Below are positions 1 through 9,134 of a DNA stretch of 64,000 nt, piece after piece. The stretch comes from CBDUXT01 sp965371245 (GTDB taxonomy: Bacteria; Planctomycetota; Phycisphaerae; UBA1845), in assembly GCA_965371245.1 (NCBI GenBank), contig CBDUXT010000020.1, positions 5,826 to 69,825 on the forward strand, written 5' to 3'. Below the pieces are notes generated by a model that saw only the letters and a list, made by a program, of their open reading frames with translations, did not search any database and was not told the DNA's origin. Made by a program: the position numbers and the translations under genes. Every line of letters begins with the position of its first letter. The stretch's first letter is position 1.

Positions 1-117
1 ATGGCGTATGTGAACCGTCTTAGCGATTTCCTGTTCGCCCTGGCACGGCAGGCAAACCAACGCGACGGCGTTGCGGACATCCCTTGGGCTCCCCCAAAGG
101 GCGACTCGGACGGTTGA
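1..117 (+). CDS. ATP:cob(I)alamin adenosyltransferase, C-terminal end (partial)
   Basis: The window opens inside a frame that runs from base 1 to TGA at 115-117 and encodes 38 residues. The stretch MAYVNRLSDFLFALAR matches the conserved C-terminal helix of PduO-type ATP:cob(I)alamin adenosyltransferases (usually written YLNRLSDLLFVLAR), which transfer the adenosyl group of ATP to reduced cobalamin. Most of the gene lies upstream of the window, so the ATP-binding N-terminus cannot be checked, and the ATG at base 1 is probably internal. The call rests on one short motif and on the stop falling just before the next gene. Confidence 0.7.
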   Translation: MAYVNRLSDFLFALARQANQRDGVADIPWAPPKGDSDG

Positions 118-162
118 ACCGGCGCGACGCGACGCCGTAGTATGCCCATCGAAGGAACCACG

Positions 163-3100
163 ATGGCTGAGGTCGATCCGGAAATGTCCATCTGTTCGGC
201 CTGCGGCTGCACACTGCCAACCATCGATGCGCCCTGCCCCGATTGCGGCACGAAGGTTCCCGCCCGCGCGGACTCCGCGGGGGCTCAACCCGCTCCACTG
301 CCACGGCTGCTGCGCGTGGCCGGTCCCGCTCCATTGCAGCCGCTTCACGTCGTCCTGATCGCCCTGATTGCGGTGGCGGTCGGCGGCGGGTTGATGCTGC
401 TGAGCACGCGCGAACCAACCGGTGTGGTAGACGGTGCGATCGACTGGAAAGAGGAGTCGTGGCTCCGGGCCGTGGTCAAGCTTCTTTGCCTCAACTACCA
501 GATGGCCACGCTCGACAACGTCGCGATCAAGGATTACGTGCTCGGCATCGCCGCGGGCCTGGCGCTGTTGGCCGTCGGCATCGCGGTGGCCACTCGGTCG
601 CGGACGGAAGATGAAGAGACCCTCACGCATGCCGTCGGCCTGGCACAGCCGGGCGGCGCGCCGCTGATCGATCGAAACCACACCCAACGGACGCACATCG
701 CGCCGCTGGTCGCCGCGCAGGTTCTCCTGGCGCTCTACCTCTTGTGGTCCTTCGCCAGTAGCCGGTGGTCGCTCGCGCCCGATCTCTCGGTCGGCGCAAG
801 CATCCTGCTGGCGATCTATCTTCTCTGGGCTCTGGCACTCGGCATCGGGTTGGGAGCGAAGGCGGCGGTGGCGGCCTCACGTATCGTCATCATCCTGACC
901 GTGATCACCGCCGGTACGGCCGTCTGGTATCACTATGGTCGAAAACCGACGATGCGTATCGACTTTCCCGTCGGCAACCCGATTTTCCTGGCCGCCTGCC
1001 TCCTGCCCGGCCTGATGCTCTCGGTCGGGATGCTGTGCGAGAACTTGCGCGGACCCTTGACGGCGCGACGCGCCGTCTTGCTCGCGCTCTCGGTGCTGGC
1101 GATCGGTCTGATCGGCTGGGCGTTTGCCCTGACCGGCTCGCGCGGGCCGCTGGTCGGTCTGGCGTTCGGGGCGCTGGCGATGGCCTTCTTTGCCCTGCGC
1201 GGACGGCTCAAGTTGGCTCCGGTCGGCTTGGCCGTCGTGCTCGCCGCCGTGGGATACGGATGGTTTGCGTCCGCTGCGGAAACCTTCTCACCGTCCGGTC
1301 GCGACGCAACCCTCCGCCTTCGCATGTATGCCTGGCAATACGCATTCGACATGTTCCTCGACAGCCCGTTCAAAGGGAACGGTCAGGGCGGCTTCGTCCT
1401 CACCGGAGACAGCCACGCCGTTGGGGACGTACTGAAAGACCCGCAGGCCCTTGAAGCGCGCCTCGCCCATGCCCACAACGAGTGGCTCGAAGTGATGGCC
1501 GACCTCGGCTCTGTCGGCATCGTCCTGCTCATCGCCGCCTATCTCCTAACTTTTCACGCGGGGGCCGCGGCGCTGGAACGCGCGCCGCCGCCGGAGCATC
1601 GCTGGGCCTTGATCGCCCTCTTGGGCGCCTTCGTGGGACTGTCCGTCGAGGAGTGCGCCAACGTCGGACTCCGTGTGGCCGGCACACCCACCCTTTTCTA
1701 TACGACGCTCGGCCTGGTGTGGGCGCTGAGCAGCGATCCGCTTAAGGGCGTCGCGCGTTCCCTATCGATCACGCGGGCGCGTCGGATTCTCACCGGCTTG
1801 TTTGGCGGAACGCTCGGGCTGGCCGCGCTGGTCGTGACGCAGCGGGATTTTACGGCTGCACGCCAAGGGTACCGTGCCGAAGTGGCGCTCCGGAACGGTG
1901 ACTTGGACGAGGCGATCCGCCTGAGCACGCTCGCCACCGACCGGCTGAACACGCAGCGAGCGTTGTTGAACCTCGAACGGTTGGCGGCGGCGCACCTCCG
2001 CGCCGCACAGGATTTTCAAGCACAAGCCCTCGACCGCGAACGCCGCGCCCTTGAAACCGATCCCCCCAATCCGGTTCTGCTCAGGCTGGCGAACGAGGGG
2101 TTCGGGCTCAGCAACGAGCAATGCGAACTCGGCTCGGGCGCGCTCAAGGAGTTGGTGCGGCGATCGCCTCGGTTCATCAATCACGGGCACCTCCAGTGCT
2201 GGCTTACGCTGACCCGCGTCGGCAACATCCCGGAACCCGGCGCCGCCGATCAGCAGGCCGCCCTGTTCGCCGGCGCCCTGATCGCCCTCGAACGCGAGCT
2301 CGAGCGACAACCGTTCAACGTGTTGATCGCCGTAGACTACGTTCGGGTGGCCGCACCACGGCGGGCGCTCTCCGAATACATCGAAGCGTTCGTCCGACCG
2401 CTTCGACACCATCGTCTGGACCAGCCCTATGTTGATCTACTCAGCCAGCTTCTGTCGGACGACGCGTTTCGCACGGGGTTGGACCGAATCGTTCAAGAGG
2501 CAGCCCTTCGCGCCACCGCCCCCTTTGTGGGCAAGGCCGCGGGCGAGCCGGTCGAAACCTGGGCGCCGGAAAAGCTTCGTCTGGGCGCGACCGTGCGTTT
2601 TATGTCCAGAGATTATCGCGGGGCGCGCGATCTCCTCGTGATTGCCGCCCGGGCGTACGACCGACTGGCCGCTTCGGCCCCGCTGGGCGCCGCAAGCTGT
2701 TACGATGAGCTTGGGCTGTGCCAGTTCTATAGCGATCCGACGAAACCCGAGCGGGCTCTTTACAGTGCGTCGCGCGCGCTCGCGACCGCAGGCGACTCGA
2801 CCGCGGGCAAGAAGCTCAAGCGTGGCGCGAAGGTGCGTGTGATCGACTACCTCATCGCCGCCGGACAGGAAGAGCCCGCCAAGGCCCTGCTGCACGAAAC
2901 GGCACCGACGACCGTAACGGAAGAAGGCGTTCTGCGTGAACTGGGCTCCCGCTACCGCCGACTGTGTGAAACGCTTACAGAGAGGACCGACGTGCCGGGC
3001 ATCTTGCGCAAGCCCCCGCCGGAGCTTCTTGCCAAGTTCCTCGAATGGATCGACCGCGCGGTGACACTCGACCCGACCGACCCCCGTTCGGATTATCTGG

Positions 3101-3378
3101 CCGGACACCTGCGGTTCCTCAACGGCGAGGATGAGCCCGCCGCCGATCACCTCCGCCGCGCGCTGACCAACGGCTTGCCCAAGGAGATGGTCTTGCGCTT
3201 CCTCGAGTTCGCGCAGACCAGCCGCCCGGACAGTGAGCCGCTCGCCTCGCTCCGCAACCTGTTGGCAACCGGCACAGCCCCCACGCCACCCGTGCCCGAC
3301 CGCGCCGGCGCCAAGGGGGCCGCGCCTTCGGACACACGGGTGCCCGCGCCGCGTCTTCCGAATGACTCGAACCCATAG
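163..3378 (+). CDS. O-antigen ligase/Wzy-like membrane protein with N-terminal zinc ribbon and C-terminal TPR-like region
   Basis: The predicted protein has 1071 residues. I start at ATG 163 because GAAGGA at 151-156 is well spaced; an in-frame ATG at 142 adds seven residues. Residues 11-28 hold two CxxC pairs (CSACG and CPDCG), a zinc-ribbon pattern. Residues about 60-550 are a multi-membrane region containing the O-antigen ligase-type loop, including the LRMYAWQYAFDMFLDSPFKG segment and the downstream AHAHNEWLEVMADLG motif. The remaining half is soluble, Ala/Leu-rich and helical, resembling TPR repeats. Family members join or polymerise lipid-linked glycans at the inner membrane. The substrate is unknown and no glycan cluster adjoins it. 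Confidence 0.8.
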   Translation: MAEVDPEMSICSACGCTLPTIDAPCPDCGTKVPARADSAGAQPAPLPRLLRVAGPAPLQPLHVVLIALIAVAVGGGLMLLSTREPTGVVDGAIDWKEESWLRAVVKLLCLNYQMATLDNVAIKDYVLGIAAGLALLAVGIAVATRSRTEDEETLTHAVGLAQPGGAPLIDRNHTQRTHIAPLVAAQVLLALYLLWSFASSRWSLAPDLSVGASILLAIYLLWALALGIGLGAKAAVAASRIVIILTVITAGTAVWYHYGRKPTMRIDFPVGNPIFLAACLLPGLMLSVGMLCENLRGPLTARRAVLLALSVLAIGLIGWAFALTGSRGPLVGLAFGALAMAFFALRGRLKLAPVGLAVVLAAVGYGWFASAAETFSPSGRDATLRLRMYAWQYAFDMFLDSPFKGNGQGGFVLTGDSHAVGDVLKDPQALEARLAHAHNEWLEVMADLGSVGIVLLIAAYLLTFHAGAAALERAPPPEHRWALIALLGAFVGLSVEECANVGLRVAGTPTLFYTTLGLVWALSSDPLKGVARSLSITRARRILTGLFGGTLGLAALVVTQRDFTAARQGYRAEVALRNGDLDEAIRLSTLATDRLNTQRALLNLERLAAAHLRAAQDFQAQALDRERRALETDPPNPVLLRLANEGFGLSNEQCELGSGALKELVRRSPRFINHGHLQCWLTLTRVGNIPEPGAADQQAALFAGALIALERELERQPFNVLIAVDYVRVAAPRRALSEYIEAFVRPLRHHRLDQPYVDLLSQLLSDDAFRTGLDRIVQEAALRATAPFVGKAAGEPVETWAPEKLRLGATVRFMSRDYRGARDLLVIAARAYDRLAASAPLGAASCYDELGLCQFYSDPTKPERALYSASRALATAGDSTAGKKLKRGAKVRVIDYLIAAGQEEPAKALLHETAPTTVTEEGVLRELGSRYRRLCETLTERTDVPGILRKPPPELLAKFLEWIDRAVTLDPTDPRSDYLAGHLRFLNGEDEPAADHLRRALTNGLPKEMVLRFLEFAQTSRPDSEPLASLRNLLATGTAPTPPVPDRAGAKGAAPSDTRVPAPRLPNDSNP

Positions 3379-3496
3379 TTACGGCGATACATTCCGGTTA
3401 CGTCAACCATCTCCTTTTGGCTGGAAAGACGCTCGTCGGGGTGTACAATGAAAGGCTTGGCTGGCAAGTGCCTTCGTTTACAAACGGACGTCTGAC

Positions 3497-4480
3497 ATGG
3501 GTGAACACCGCGGCGTGCTGATGGGTCTGGGTACAATCTTCAGCGCATCGGTTGCGGTTCTACTCTTGACCGGCATGTCCAACAACCCCGGCGCGGCAAG
3601 GGCAACCGCGCGCCTCGACTGGGGCGTGTACCGGATCCTTCACTCCCGTCGATATGGCGAACACCTCACCCGCGAGCTTGCCAAGTTCGCCACGAAACCC
3701 GCTTATGTCATGTTCTACCGCGACCTGGGTCGTCCGTTCCCCAAGGGCCCCGACGAAGCCGTCCACGCGCACGGCGCGGCCACCATCGTCTCGCTCGAGC
3801 TTTGGTCGTGGCACGGCACGCGGGGCACGAACTATCTCGAGAAAATCAACGCCGGAGACTACGACGCCTTCTTCCGCCAGTGGGCGACAGACGCCAAGGC
3901 CACCGGGCGCCGCGTGCTGCTTCGCTTCGGCTTCGAGTTCAACGGGAACTGGTTCACCTGGTTCGGCGATCCCAAGGGCTACGCAAAGGCCTGGCGACGC
4001 GCGCATGGCATTTTCCAAGCGGTGGGCGCGACGAACGTCGAATGGATCTGGGCACCCAACATCCAAAGCTGTCCGGATACACCTGAGAACAACATGCACG
4101 CCTACTTCCCGGGTGACACCTATGTGGATTGGATCGGCGTCGATGGCTACAACTTCGGGGACCACCACGATGTCTGGCACAAGTGGCAGTCGTTCGAGAA
4201 AATCTACGACGCCATCCTGAAGGATTTCGCCGCGCGATATCCCCACAAGCCGGTGATGATCTCGGAATTCGGCTGCGCCCCCGGCAAGCCCGGGCAGCGC
4301 GAACAATGGATCCGCGAAGCCTATGAGAGCCTCCTCAAACGCCCCCAGGTCAAGGCCGCCGTCTGGTTCGACCTCGACAAGAGACGCGAAAACGAGCCCA
4401 ACTGGCGCATCGACGTGACGCCTGGATCGCTCAAGGCCTTCAACGAAACCTTCGCCTCCCCCACCCGAAGCGACCGATAG
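3497..4480 (+). CDS. Secreted glycoside hydrolase, family 26-like
   Basis: The product has 327 residues. A hydrophobic N-terminus (about residues 8-24) suggests a signal peptide. RFGFEFNGNWFTWFG (Glu147) matches the GH26 acid/base motif RxxxExNGxW, and VMISEFGCAP places a second glutamate at 257 where GH26 enzymes have the nucleophile. GH26 enzymes are mainly endo-beta-mannanases, with some glucanases. The sequence supports the fold and catalytic pair but not the exact polysaccharide. No carbohydrate-binding module is visible and no sugar-utilisation genes are adjacent. ATG 3521 is an alternative start that would also keep the signal peptide. Confidence 0.8.
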   Translation: MGEHRGVLMGLGTIFSASVAVLLLTGMSNNPGAARATARLDWGVYRILHSRRYGEHLTRELAKFATKPAYVMFYRDLGRPFPKGPDEAVHAHGAATIVSLELWSWHGTRGTNYLEKINAGDYDAFFRQWATDAKATGRRVLLRFGFEFNGNWFTWFGDPKGYAKAWRRAHGIFQAVGATNVEWIWAPNIQSCPDTPENNMHAYFPGDTYVDWIGVDGYNFGDHHDVWHKWQSFEKIYDAILKDFAARYPHKPVMISEFGCAPGKPGQREQWIREAYESLLKRPQVKAAVWFDLDKRRENEPNWRIDVTPGSLKAFNETFASPTRSDR

Positions 4481-4631
4481 CCTCGTCCATGTCGCGCGTG
4501 GATGCCGTTTGCTTGCGTCAGCGGCGGATCGGTCATAGCCTCTTCCGGCGGTGTGTCCTCACACGGTCAAGTGAACCCCGTAGCCAACCGAAAAACCGAT
4601 AAGCTCCTGATTCGCGTGAATGAGAGGGACC

Positions 4632-5906
4632 ATGACGACGGTATTCCACGACAAGCTGGCTTGCGGCCTCGAATGCGGAATCGCCCCTCTGCCACACCGC
4701 CACGTGGTCTCGATGCAAATCCGCCTGCTGTCCGGTATCTGCAGCGAACCCGCCGAAAAGCTCGGGCTCGCCTGGCTGCTCGCCGAAACCATCGACAAGG
4801 GCACGCAAAGCCGCTCCGGGCGTGAACTGGCCGACGCCTTCGACGCCATCGGCGCATCGCACGGGATCTCGGTCGGCCGCGAAACGACAACCCTCACCTG
4901 CACCGTCCTTCCAGAGCACTTCGAGAAGTCGGTCGCGCTCCATGCCGAGTTCCTGCGTACTCCTACGTTCCCCGAGGACATGTTCGACGCCAGTGTCGAT
5001 CTCGCCCAGCAGGAACTCATCGCGCTGGAAGACGATGCCCAGGGAGTGATCGACAAGCTCATGGGTTTCAAGGCCTACGGCCATGTACTCGGTCGACACC
5101 CGCTTGGTGAGCGCGAAACCCTGGAGCGCATCACCCGTTCGGATCTGGAGGATCACTGGCGCGGACACTTCCACGCGGGCCGCATGATCGTGACGCTTGC
5201 CGGCCCGCTTGAACCGTCTCGAATCGTCGATGTGTTGGCAAAGCAGTTTGACGGCTACGGCAGCGCCGACCGCGCCGGGCGCGAGACGTTTCCCGTTGAG
5301 TTCGCGCCCAGTGCAACGCACCACCAAAAAGAGCTGGAACAAGAGCACATCAGCATCTGTTGGCCGGGTATCGACGCGACCTCGGACGAGTTTCCGACGC
5401 AACAGGTTACCCTGGGCATTCTCGCGGGCGGCATGAGCGGGCGGCTGTTCACCGAGGTGCGTGAGAAGCTCGGCCTGGTCTACTACGTCAACGCCTGGCA
5501 GGAGACGCCGCGCGGCGCGGGCATGATCTTCCTCGGCGCCTCGACCACCCCGGAACGCTGCGACCAGACCTACGAAACCCTCCTGCGCGAAGTCGATCGG
5601 CTCGCCGAGGACATCGAACAGGACGAGTTGGATCGCGCCGTCACCGGAATCCTCGCCCAGCGGGACACGCGCGGCGATACCACGCGGGCCTGCTGCTCGG
5701 AACTGGCGAACGATCTGTTCTTTTTCGGTCGTCAGGTCCCCAAAGAAGAAAAGGCCGGCAAGATTCGCGCCGTCACGCCGGACCGAATTCGGCAGTACCT
5801 CTCGACCCATCCGCGTGACCAGCGCTGCGTCGTCACGCTGGGCCCCCGCGCCCTGGAGCAGGCATCAGCCAAAGCGGAGCAGCGGCAGGAACCGGCCTCG
5901 ACGTAG
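4632..5906 (+). CDS. M16 family peptidase, non-catalytic partner subunit
   Basis: The product has 424 residues. The start at ATG 4632 follows GAGAGGGA; ATG 4620 is in frame but lies upstream of that ribosome-binding site. It has the two-domain M16 (insulinase/processing-peptidase) layout, with the C-terminal region around GGMSGRLFTEVREKLGLVY. At the place of the zinc-binding HxxEH it reads LAWLLAETIDKG, so both zinc histidines are missing and it should be inactive. The next gene is an M16 subunit with intact HFLEH. Active/inactive M16 pairs form heterodimers in other bacteria and in mitochondrial processing peptidase; a heterodimer here is inference from family knowledge and adjacency. Confidence 0.88.
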   Translation: MTTVFHDKLACGLECGIAPLPHRHVVSMQIRLLSGICSEPAEKLGLAWLLAETIDKGTQSRSGRELADAFDAIGASHGISVGRETTTLTCTVLPEHFEKSVALHAEFLRTPTFPEDMFDASVDLAQQELIALEDDAQGVIDKLMGFKAYGHVLGRHPLGERETLERITRSDLEDHWRGHFHAGRMIVTLAGPLEPSRIVDVLAKQFDGYGSADRAGRETFPVEFAPSATHHQKELEQEHISICWPGIDATSDEFPTQQVTLGILAGGMSGRLFTEVREKLGLVYYVNAWQETPRGAGMIFLGASTTPERCDQTYETLLREVDRLAEDIEQDELDRAVTGILAQRDTRGDTTRACCSELANDLFFFGRQVPKEEKAGKIRAVTPDRIRQYLSTHPRDQRCVVTLGPRALEQASAKAEQRQEPAST

Positions 5907-6027
5907 CGGTCGAGTGACCCAGACCGGGTCGAGCGTCCGGACGGACCGCGGGTTGTACAAAGGATGACGGGCGCGTTCGCCGCACGCGCCGCCGCGAACA
6001 CAAGGCGTATGGAAAGGAACAGACCCG

Positions 6028-7275
6028 GTGGTCAGCGATAACCCCTACACCGTGCATACGTTGGACAACGGCCTCCAGATCGTGATCGAGCGAATGCCCG
6101 GCGTTCGCAGTGCGGCCGCCGGTTTCCTGGTCAAGACCGGTGCCCGGGACGAAGAGCCGGCCGACGCCGGTTTGTCCCACTTCCTCGAACACATGATGTT
6201 CAAGGGAACCGCCAAACGCACCTGGCGCGACATCACCGTGGGCTTCGACGGCTTGGGCAGCACCTACAACGCATACACCAGTGAAGATCGCACCATCTAC
6301 TACGGCTGGGTTCGCACGGACGATGTGCCCAAGCAGATGGAACTGCTGGCCGACATGATGCGATCGACGATTCCTATCGAGGAGTTCGAGACCGAAAAGA
6401 AGGTGGTCCTTGAAGAGATCGCCATGGCCAAAGACGGTCTCGAGCACGTCGCCTTTGATTTTCTTCAAGAGAAGGTCTTCGAGGGGCACCCACTCGCCTG
6501 GCCGGTCCTCGGCTACACGGAAACCGTCACCGACATGTCGCGCGATCGCATGTACGATTACTTTCAGCAGCGCTACGCCCCGGACAACATGCTTCTGGTT
6601 GTCGCGGGGAACGTCGATCCCGCACGTGTTATCGCCCATGCCGAAGCGCTTTGCGGCGCGTGGAAAGCATCGGGAACGAAGGACCGTCGCACGGCGCCGA
6701 CCCTGCGCACGGGAACAGACCGCCTCCAGCTCGACCGCTTCAAGCAACAGGTCATCGCCCTGACGTTCCCCGCCGCCACCGCCGCCAGCGATCAGGCCGA
6801 GACCGCCAGTGCCGTGGCATCCATTCTGGGTGGGGACAACTCTCGCTTCTACTGGAACATCGTGCTCAAGGGGCTCGCGCCGCGCGCGGGCGTCTACCAT
6901 CTGGATTACACCGACTATGGAGCGATGATCCTTCTCGCTTCGTGCCAGCCGGAAAACGTCGAAAAAGCGCTGGAGGCTGTGCGGACGGAGGCGAAGAGAA
7001 TCTTCGACGAACCCGTCGCCACCGAAGAGGTGGAACGAGTCAAGAACAAGCGCCGAACGAGCCTCGCCGTTGAGGCCGAAGCGCCCTACTATCGCCTCTC
7101 CCAGCTCATGGATGACCTGGAGTATCACGGCGCGCCAAGGACCGTCGAGCAATCCCTGGCCGAGGTGGACGCCGTTAGCATCGAGTCGATCCAGGCGTAT
7201 CTGAAAGCCTACCCCATCTGCGGTGACGGGCACCTGACCAGCGTCGGACCCCGTCTCTTTCCGGAAACAGCATAG
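6028..7275 (+). CDS. M16 family zinc metallopeptidase, catalytic subunit
   Basis: The product has 415 residues. The start is GTG 6028, preceded by AAAGGA at 6013-6018. The zinc motif HFLEH (His51, Glu54, His55) sits in LSHFLEHMMFKGT, and VVLEEIAMAKD near residues 126-136 gives the distal zinc-binding glutamate. It pairs with the inactive M16 subunit 121 bases upstream. Both lack an obvious signal peptide, so a cytoplasmic heterodimeric peptidase is likely. Substrates of bacterial M16B enzymes are mostly unknown peptides. Confidence 0.93.
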   Translation: MVSDNPYTVHTLDNGLQIVIERMPGVRSAAAGFLVKTGARDEEPADAGLSHFLEHMMFKGTAKRTWRDITVGFDGLGSTYNAYTSEDRTIYYGWVRTDDVPKQMELLADMMRSTIPIEEFETEKKVVLEEIAMAKDGLEHVAFDFLQEKVFEGHPLAWPVLGYTETVTDMSRDRMYDYFQQRYAPDNMLLVVAGNVDPARVIAHAEALCGAWKASGTKDRRTAPTLRTGTDRLQLDRFKQQVIALTFPAATAASDQAETASAVASILGGDNSRFYWNIVLKGLAPRAGVYHLDYTDYGAMILLASCQPENVEKALEAVRTEAKRIFDEPVATEEVERVKNKRRTSLAVEAEAPYYRLSQLMDDLEYHGAPRTVEQSLAEVDAVSIESIQAYLKAYPICGDGHLTSVGPRLFPETA

Positions 7276-7334
7276 GCCTCACGACGTAGAACAAGACGAC
7301 AGGCTCGCCGAGTGGCGAATCGATCGGTCGAATC

Positions 7335-8156
7335 ATGAGCAGCACCGCTCCCATGGAGATCACTGTCGTCTACAGTGTCGGCGCGCGCCGGGGACGGCGG
7401 CGGCGCCTCCTCGGACCCGCACGCCCCTCCCGCTTGCTCATTCTCGGTCTTCTGAACCTCTTGGCGGCGAGCAGCCTGTACTACGCAGCCTGGTGGCGCG
7501 TGGACAAAATCCTGTACATCAAAATGATGATGCACAGCCCCATTCCCAACGTGGACCTTAGCGCGGCTACGACGTTGTTTCAGCCGCGTGGCGTGCCAGC
7601 CGTCCGTAGACCGCCCGCACCGCCGCCCAAGCCCGTGCCGCAGCCGGGATGGCGACGGACGCTCAACGAGTACGCGATTGGGATCACCGCCTATATCTGG
7701 CTCACGTTGGCCACGATGGCCGCCTGTGCGTTGGCGATGTCGTCCGGCGCCGCGTTCGGTCGAGTGGCCGCCTCACGGTGGAAACGCCGGCGCATCCTGC
7801 TCGCGCTCGCTGGGGTCGCCGGCCTCGGCCTGGCCGGCTATCTGACGTGGCGGCAAGACCAGCAATCGTACCTGCCCGACCATCTGCGGATGGGGATGGC
7901 CGGGTTGGTCTTGGTGGCCGGGCTCCTCGGTCTGGCGGTCGGTCGCGGCGTCCGGCAGTGGACCTACTTCGCAGCGATCGCGGTGATCGTGTCGGCCATC
8001 TGCAGCGCAGCGGGGCTCTATGTCGCAAACGTCTACGGAGCGATCGACCCCGATGAACTACCCATGCCGTTTCTCCCGTTCGTCGGCGTGGTGTTCGTGT
8101 GTCACTTCCTCTGGGGTTGGATCCTGCTTCCGGTCGCGTCTCGCCTTGGACGGTGA
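7335..8156 (+). CDS. Hypothetical multi-pass membrane protein
   Basis: The product has 273 residues. A basic N-terminal stretch (RRGRRRRLLG) is followed by a membrane segment near residues 33-53, a proline-rich extracytoplasmic stretch (VRRPPAPPPKPVPQP), then about four more segments ending close to the C-terminus. I recognise no catalytic motif. It begins 59 bases after the M16 pair on the same strand and may be transcribed with it. Nothing in the sequence gives its role. Confidence 0.65.
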   Translation: MSSTAPMEITVVYSVGARRGRRRRLLGPARPSRLLILGLLNLLAASSLYYAAWWRVDKILYIKMMMHSPIPNVDLSAATTLFQPRGVPAVRRPPAPPPKPVPQPGWRRTLNEYAIGITAYIWLTLATMAACALAMSSGAAFGRVAASRWKRRRILLALAGVAGLGLAGYLTWRQDQQSYLPDHLRMGMAGLVLVAGLLGLAVGRGVRQWTYFAAIAVIVSAICSAAGLYVANVYGAIDPDELPMPFLPFVGVVFVCHFLWGWILLPVASRLGR

Positions 8157-8362
8157 CAACCGGCCGTGTCCCCGACCATCCATTCGAGCCACGATTTTCC
8201 CGCAGACACCGGCCTCTTTCTTGCCTATGATCTGGATGGTCATTGCGGCTTCGACGCCCGCGCGCGACACCCGGCCGCGCTGATCCCCTAAGGCGACGTC
8301 TGCGTTCAGCGCCGCGTCCCAGCGGCGCCGCCCATGTCATTGCGTCTCTGGAGAATCGTACC

Positions 8363-8572
8363 ATGTCCTCGCTCAAGTCCTTCCATCTCGCGTTCATTCT
8401 GATCGTTTTTGTTGCCGCGGATCTGTTCGGAGCGTGGGGCGTGTGGGCCTACCGCCAGACGAACGAAACCGCACCCCTAATCGGCGGGATTCTGAGCTTC
8501 CTGCTGGGCTTCGCTCTCGTGGGCTACACCATCTGGCTGATGCACAAGCTGGATCGGACGAGAATCGAATAG
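8363..8572 (+). CDS. Small two-span membrane protein
   Basis: The product has 69 residues. I chose ATG 8363, with GGAG at 8350-8353, because the upstream extension of the frame is not protein-like. Two hydrophobic helices (about residues 8-28 and 40-58) are separated by YRQTNETAP, and the C-terminus is charged (HKLDRTRIE). It resembles short membrane proteins annotated only as hypothetical. It points toward the paa operon, whose last gene ends 33 bases away on the other strand. Confidence 0.6.
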   Translation: MSSLKSFHLAFILIVFVAADLFGAWGVWAYRQTNETAPLIGGILSFLLGFALVGYTIWLMHKLDRTRIE

Positions 8573-8605
8573 GCCGCAGGTCTGGGCCGGGGCGTTGTGT
8601 CGGCG

Positions 8606-9130
8606 TCAGACCGCCTTGAAGTGCTCAAACGACTGAAGACAGTCGTTGCAGTAGTGAATGGATCGACACAGCGTCGGGCCGAAGAGCGACTCGATCTCCG
8701 TGTTCGTCGAATCGCAAAGCGGGCAAGGTACGATCTGGCCGGCGGACATCTCGGCGCCGTCGCAGCACCGAACAGGCGGTGCCAGCCCGAACTCCTTGAG
8801 CCGCTTTCGCCCGGTCTCCGTGAGCCGTTCAGACGTCCACGGCGGGTCGTACACCGTGTTCACCACGACGTTTCGCTCGCCCGCGCGGACCAGGGCCTTG
8901 CGGATGTTCTCGCGGATGACGTCGAGCGCCGGACACCCCGCGAACGTCGGCGTGACATCGACGACAACCTTCTCACCCTCGATGCGTATGTCGGCGATGA
9001 TACCGAGATCCACAACGTTGAGCACCGGAATCTCCGGGTCCGTCACGCCCTGAAGCACGCCCCACGCCAACTCGCGTCTGTCGATCGCCGCCGGATCTGT
9101 TTCGCCGTCCCGTGCCGAGGTTTCAACCAT
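8606..9130 (-). CDS. paaD: 1,2-phenylacetyl-CoA epoxidase, subunit PaaD
   Basis: The product has 174 residues. An N-terminal MIP18/DUF59-type domain (WGVLQGVTDPEIPVLNVVDL) is followed by the PaaD C-terminal cysteine cluster, with CPLCDS and later CRSIHYCNDC. PaaD is required for the PaaABC(D)E complex that epoxidises phenylacetyl-CoA and is thought to help iron-sulfur or di-iron assembly. It is the last gene of the operon, four bases downstream of paaC. The start has only a weak ribosome-binding site, consistent with translation coupled to paaC. Confidence 0.93.
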   Translation of the reverse strand: MVETSARDGETDPAAIDRRELAWGVLQGVTDPEIPVLNVVDLGIIADIRIEGEKVVVDVTPTFAGCPALDVIRENIRKALVRAGERNVVVNTVYDPPWTSERLTETGRKRLKEFGLAPPVRCCDGAEMSAGQIVPCPLCDSTNTEIESLFGPTLCRSIHYCNDCLQSFEHFKAV

Positions 9131-9134
9131 GGGG

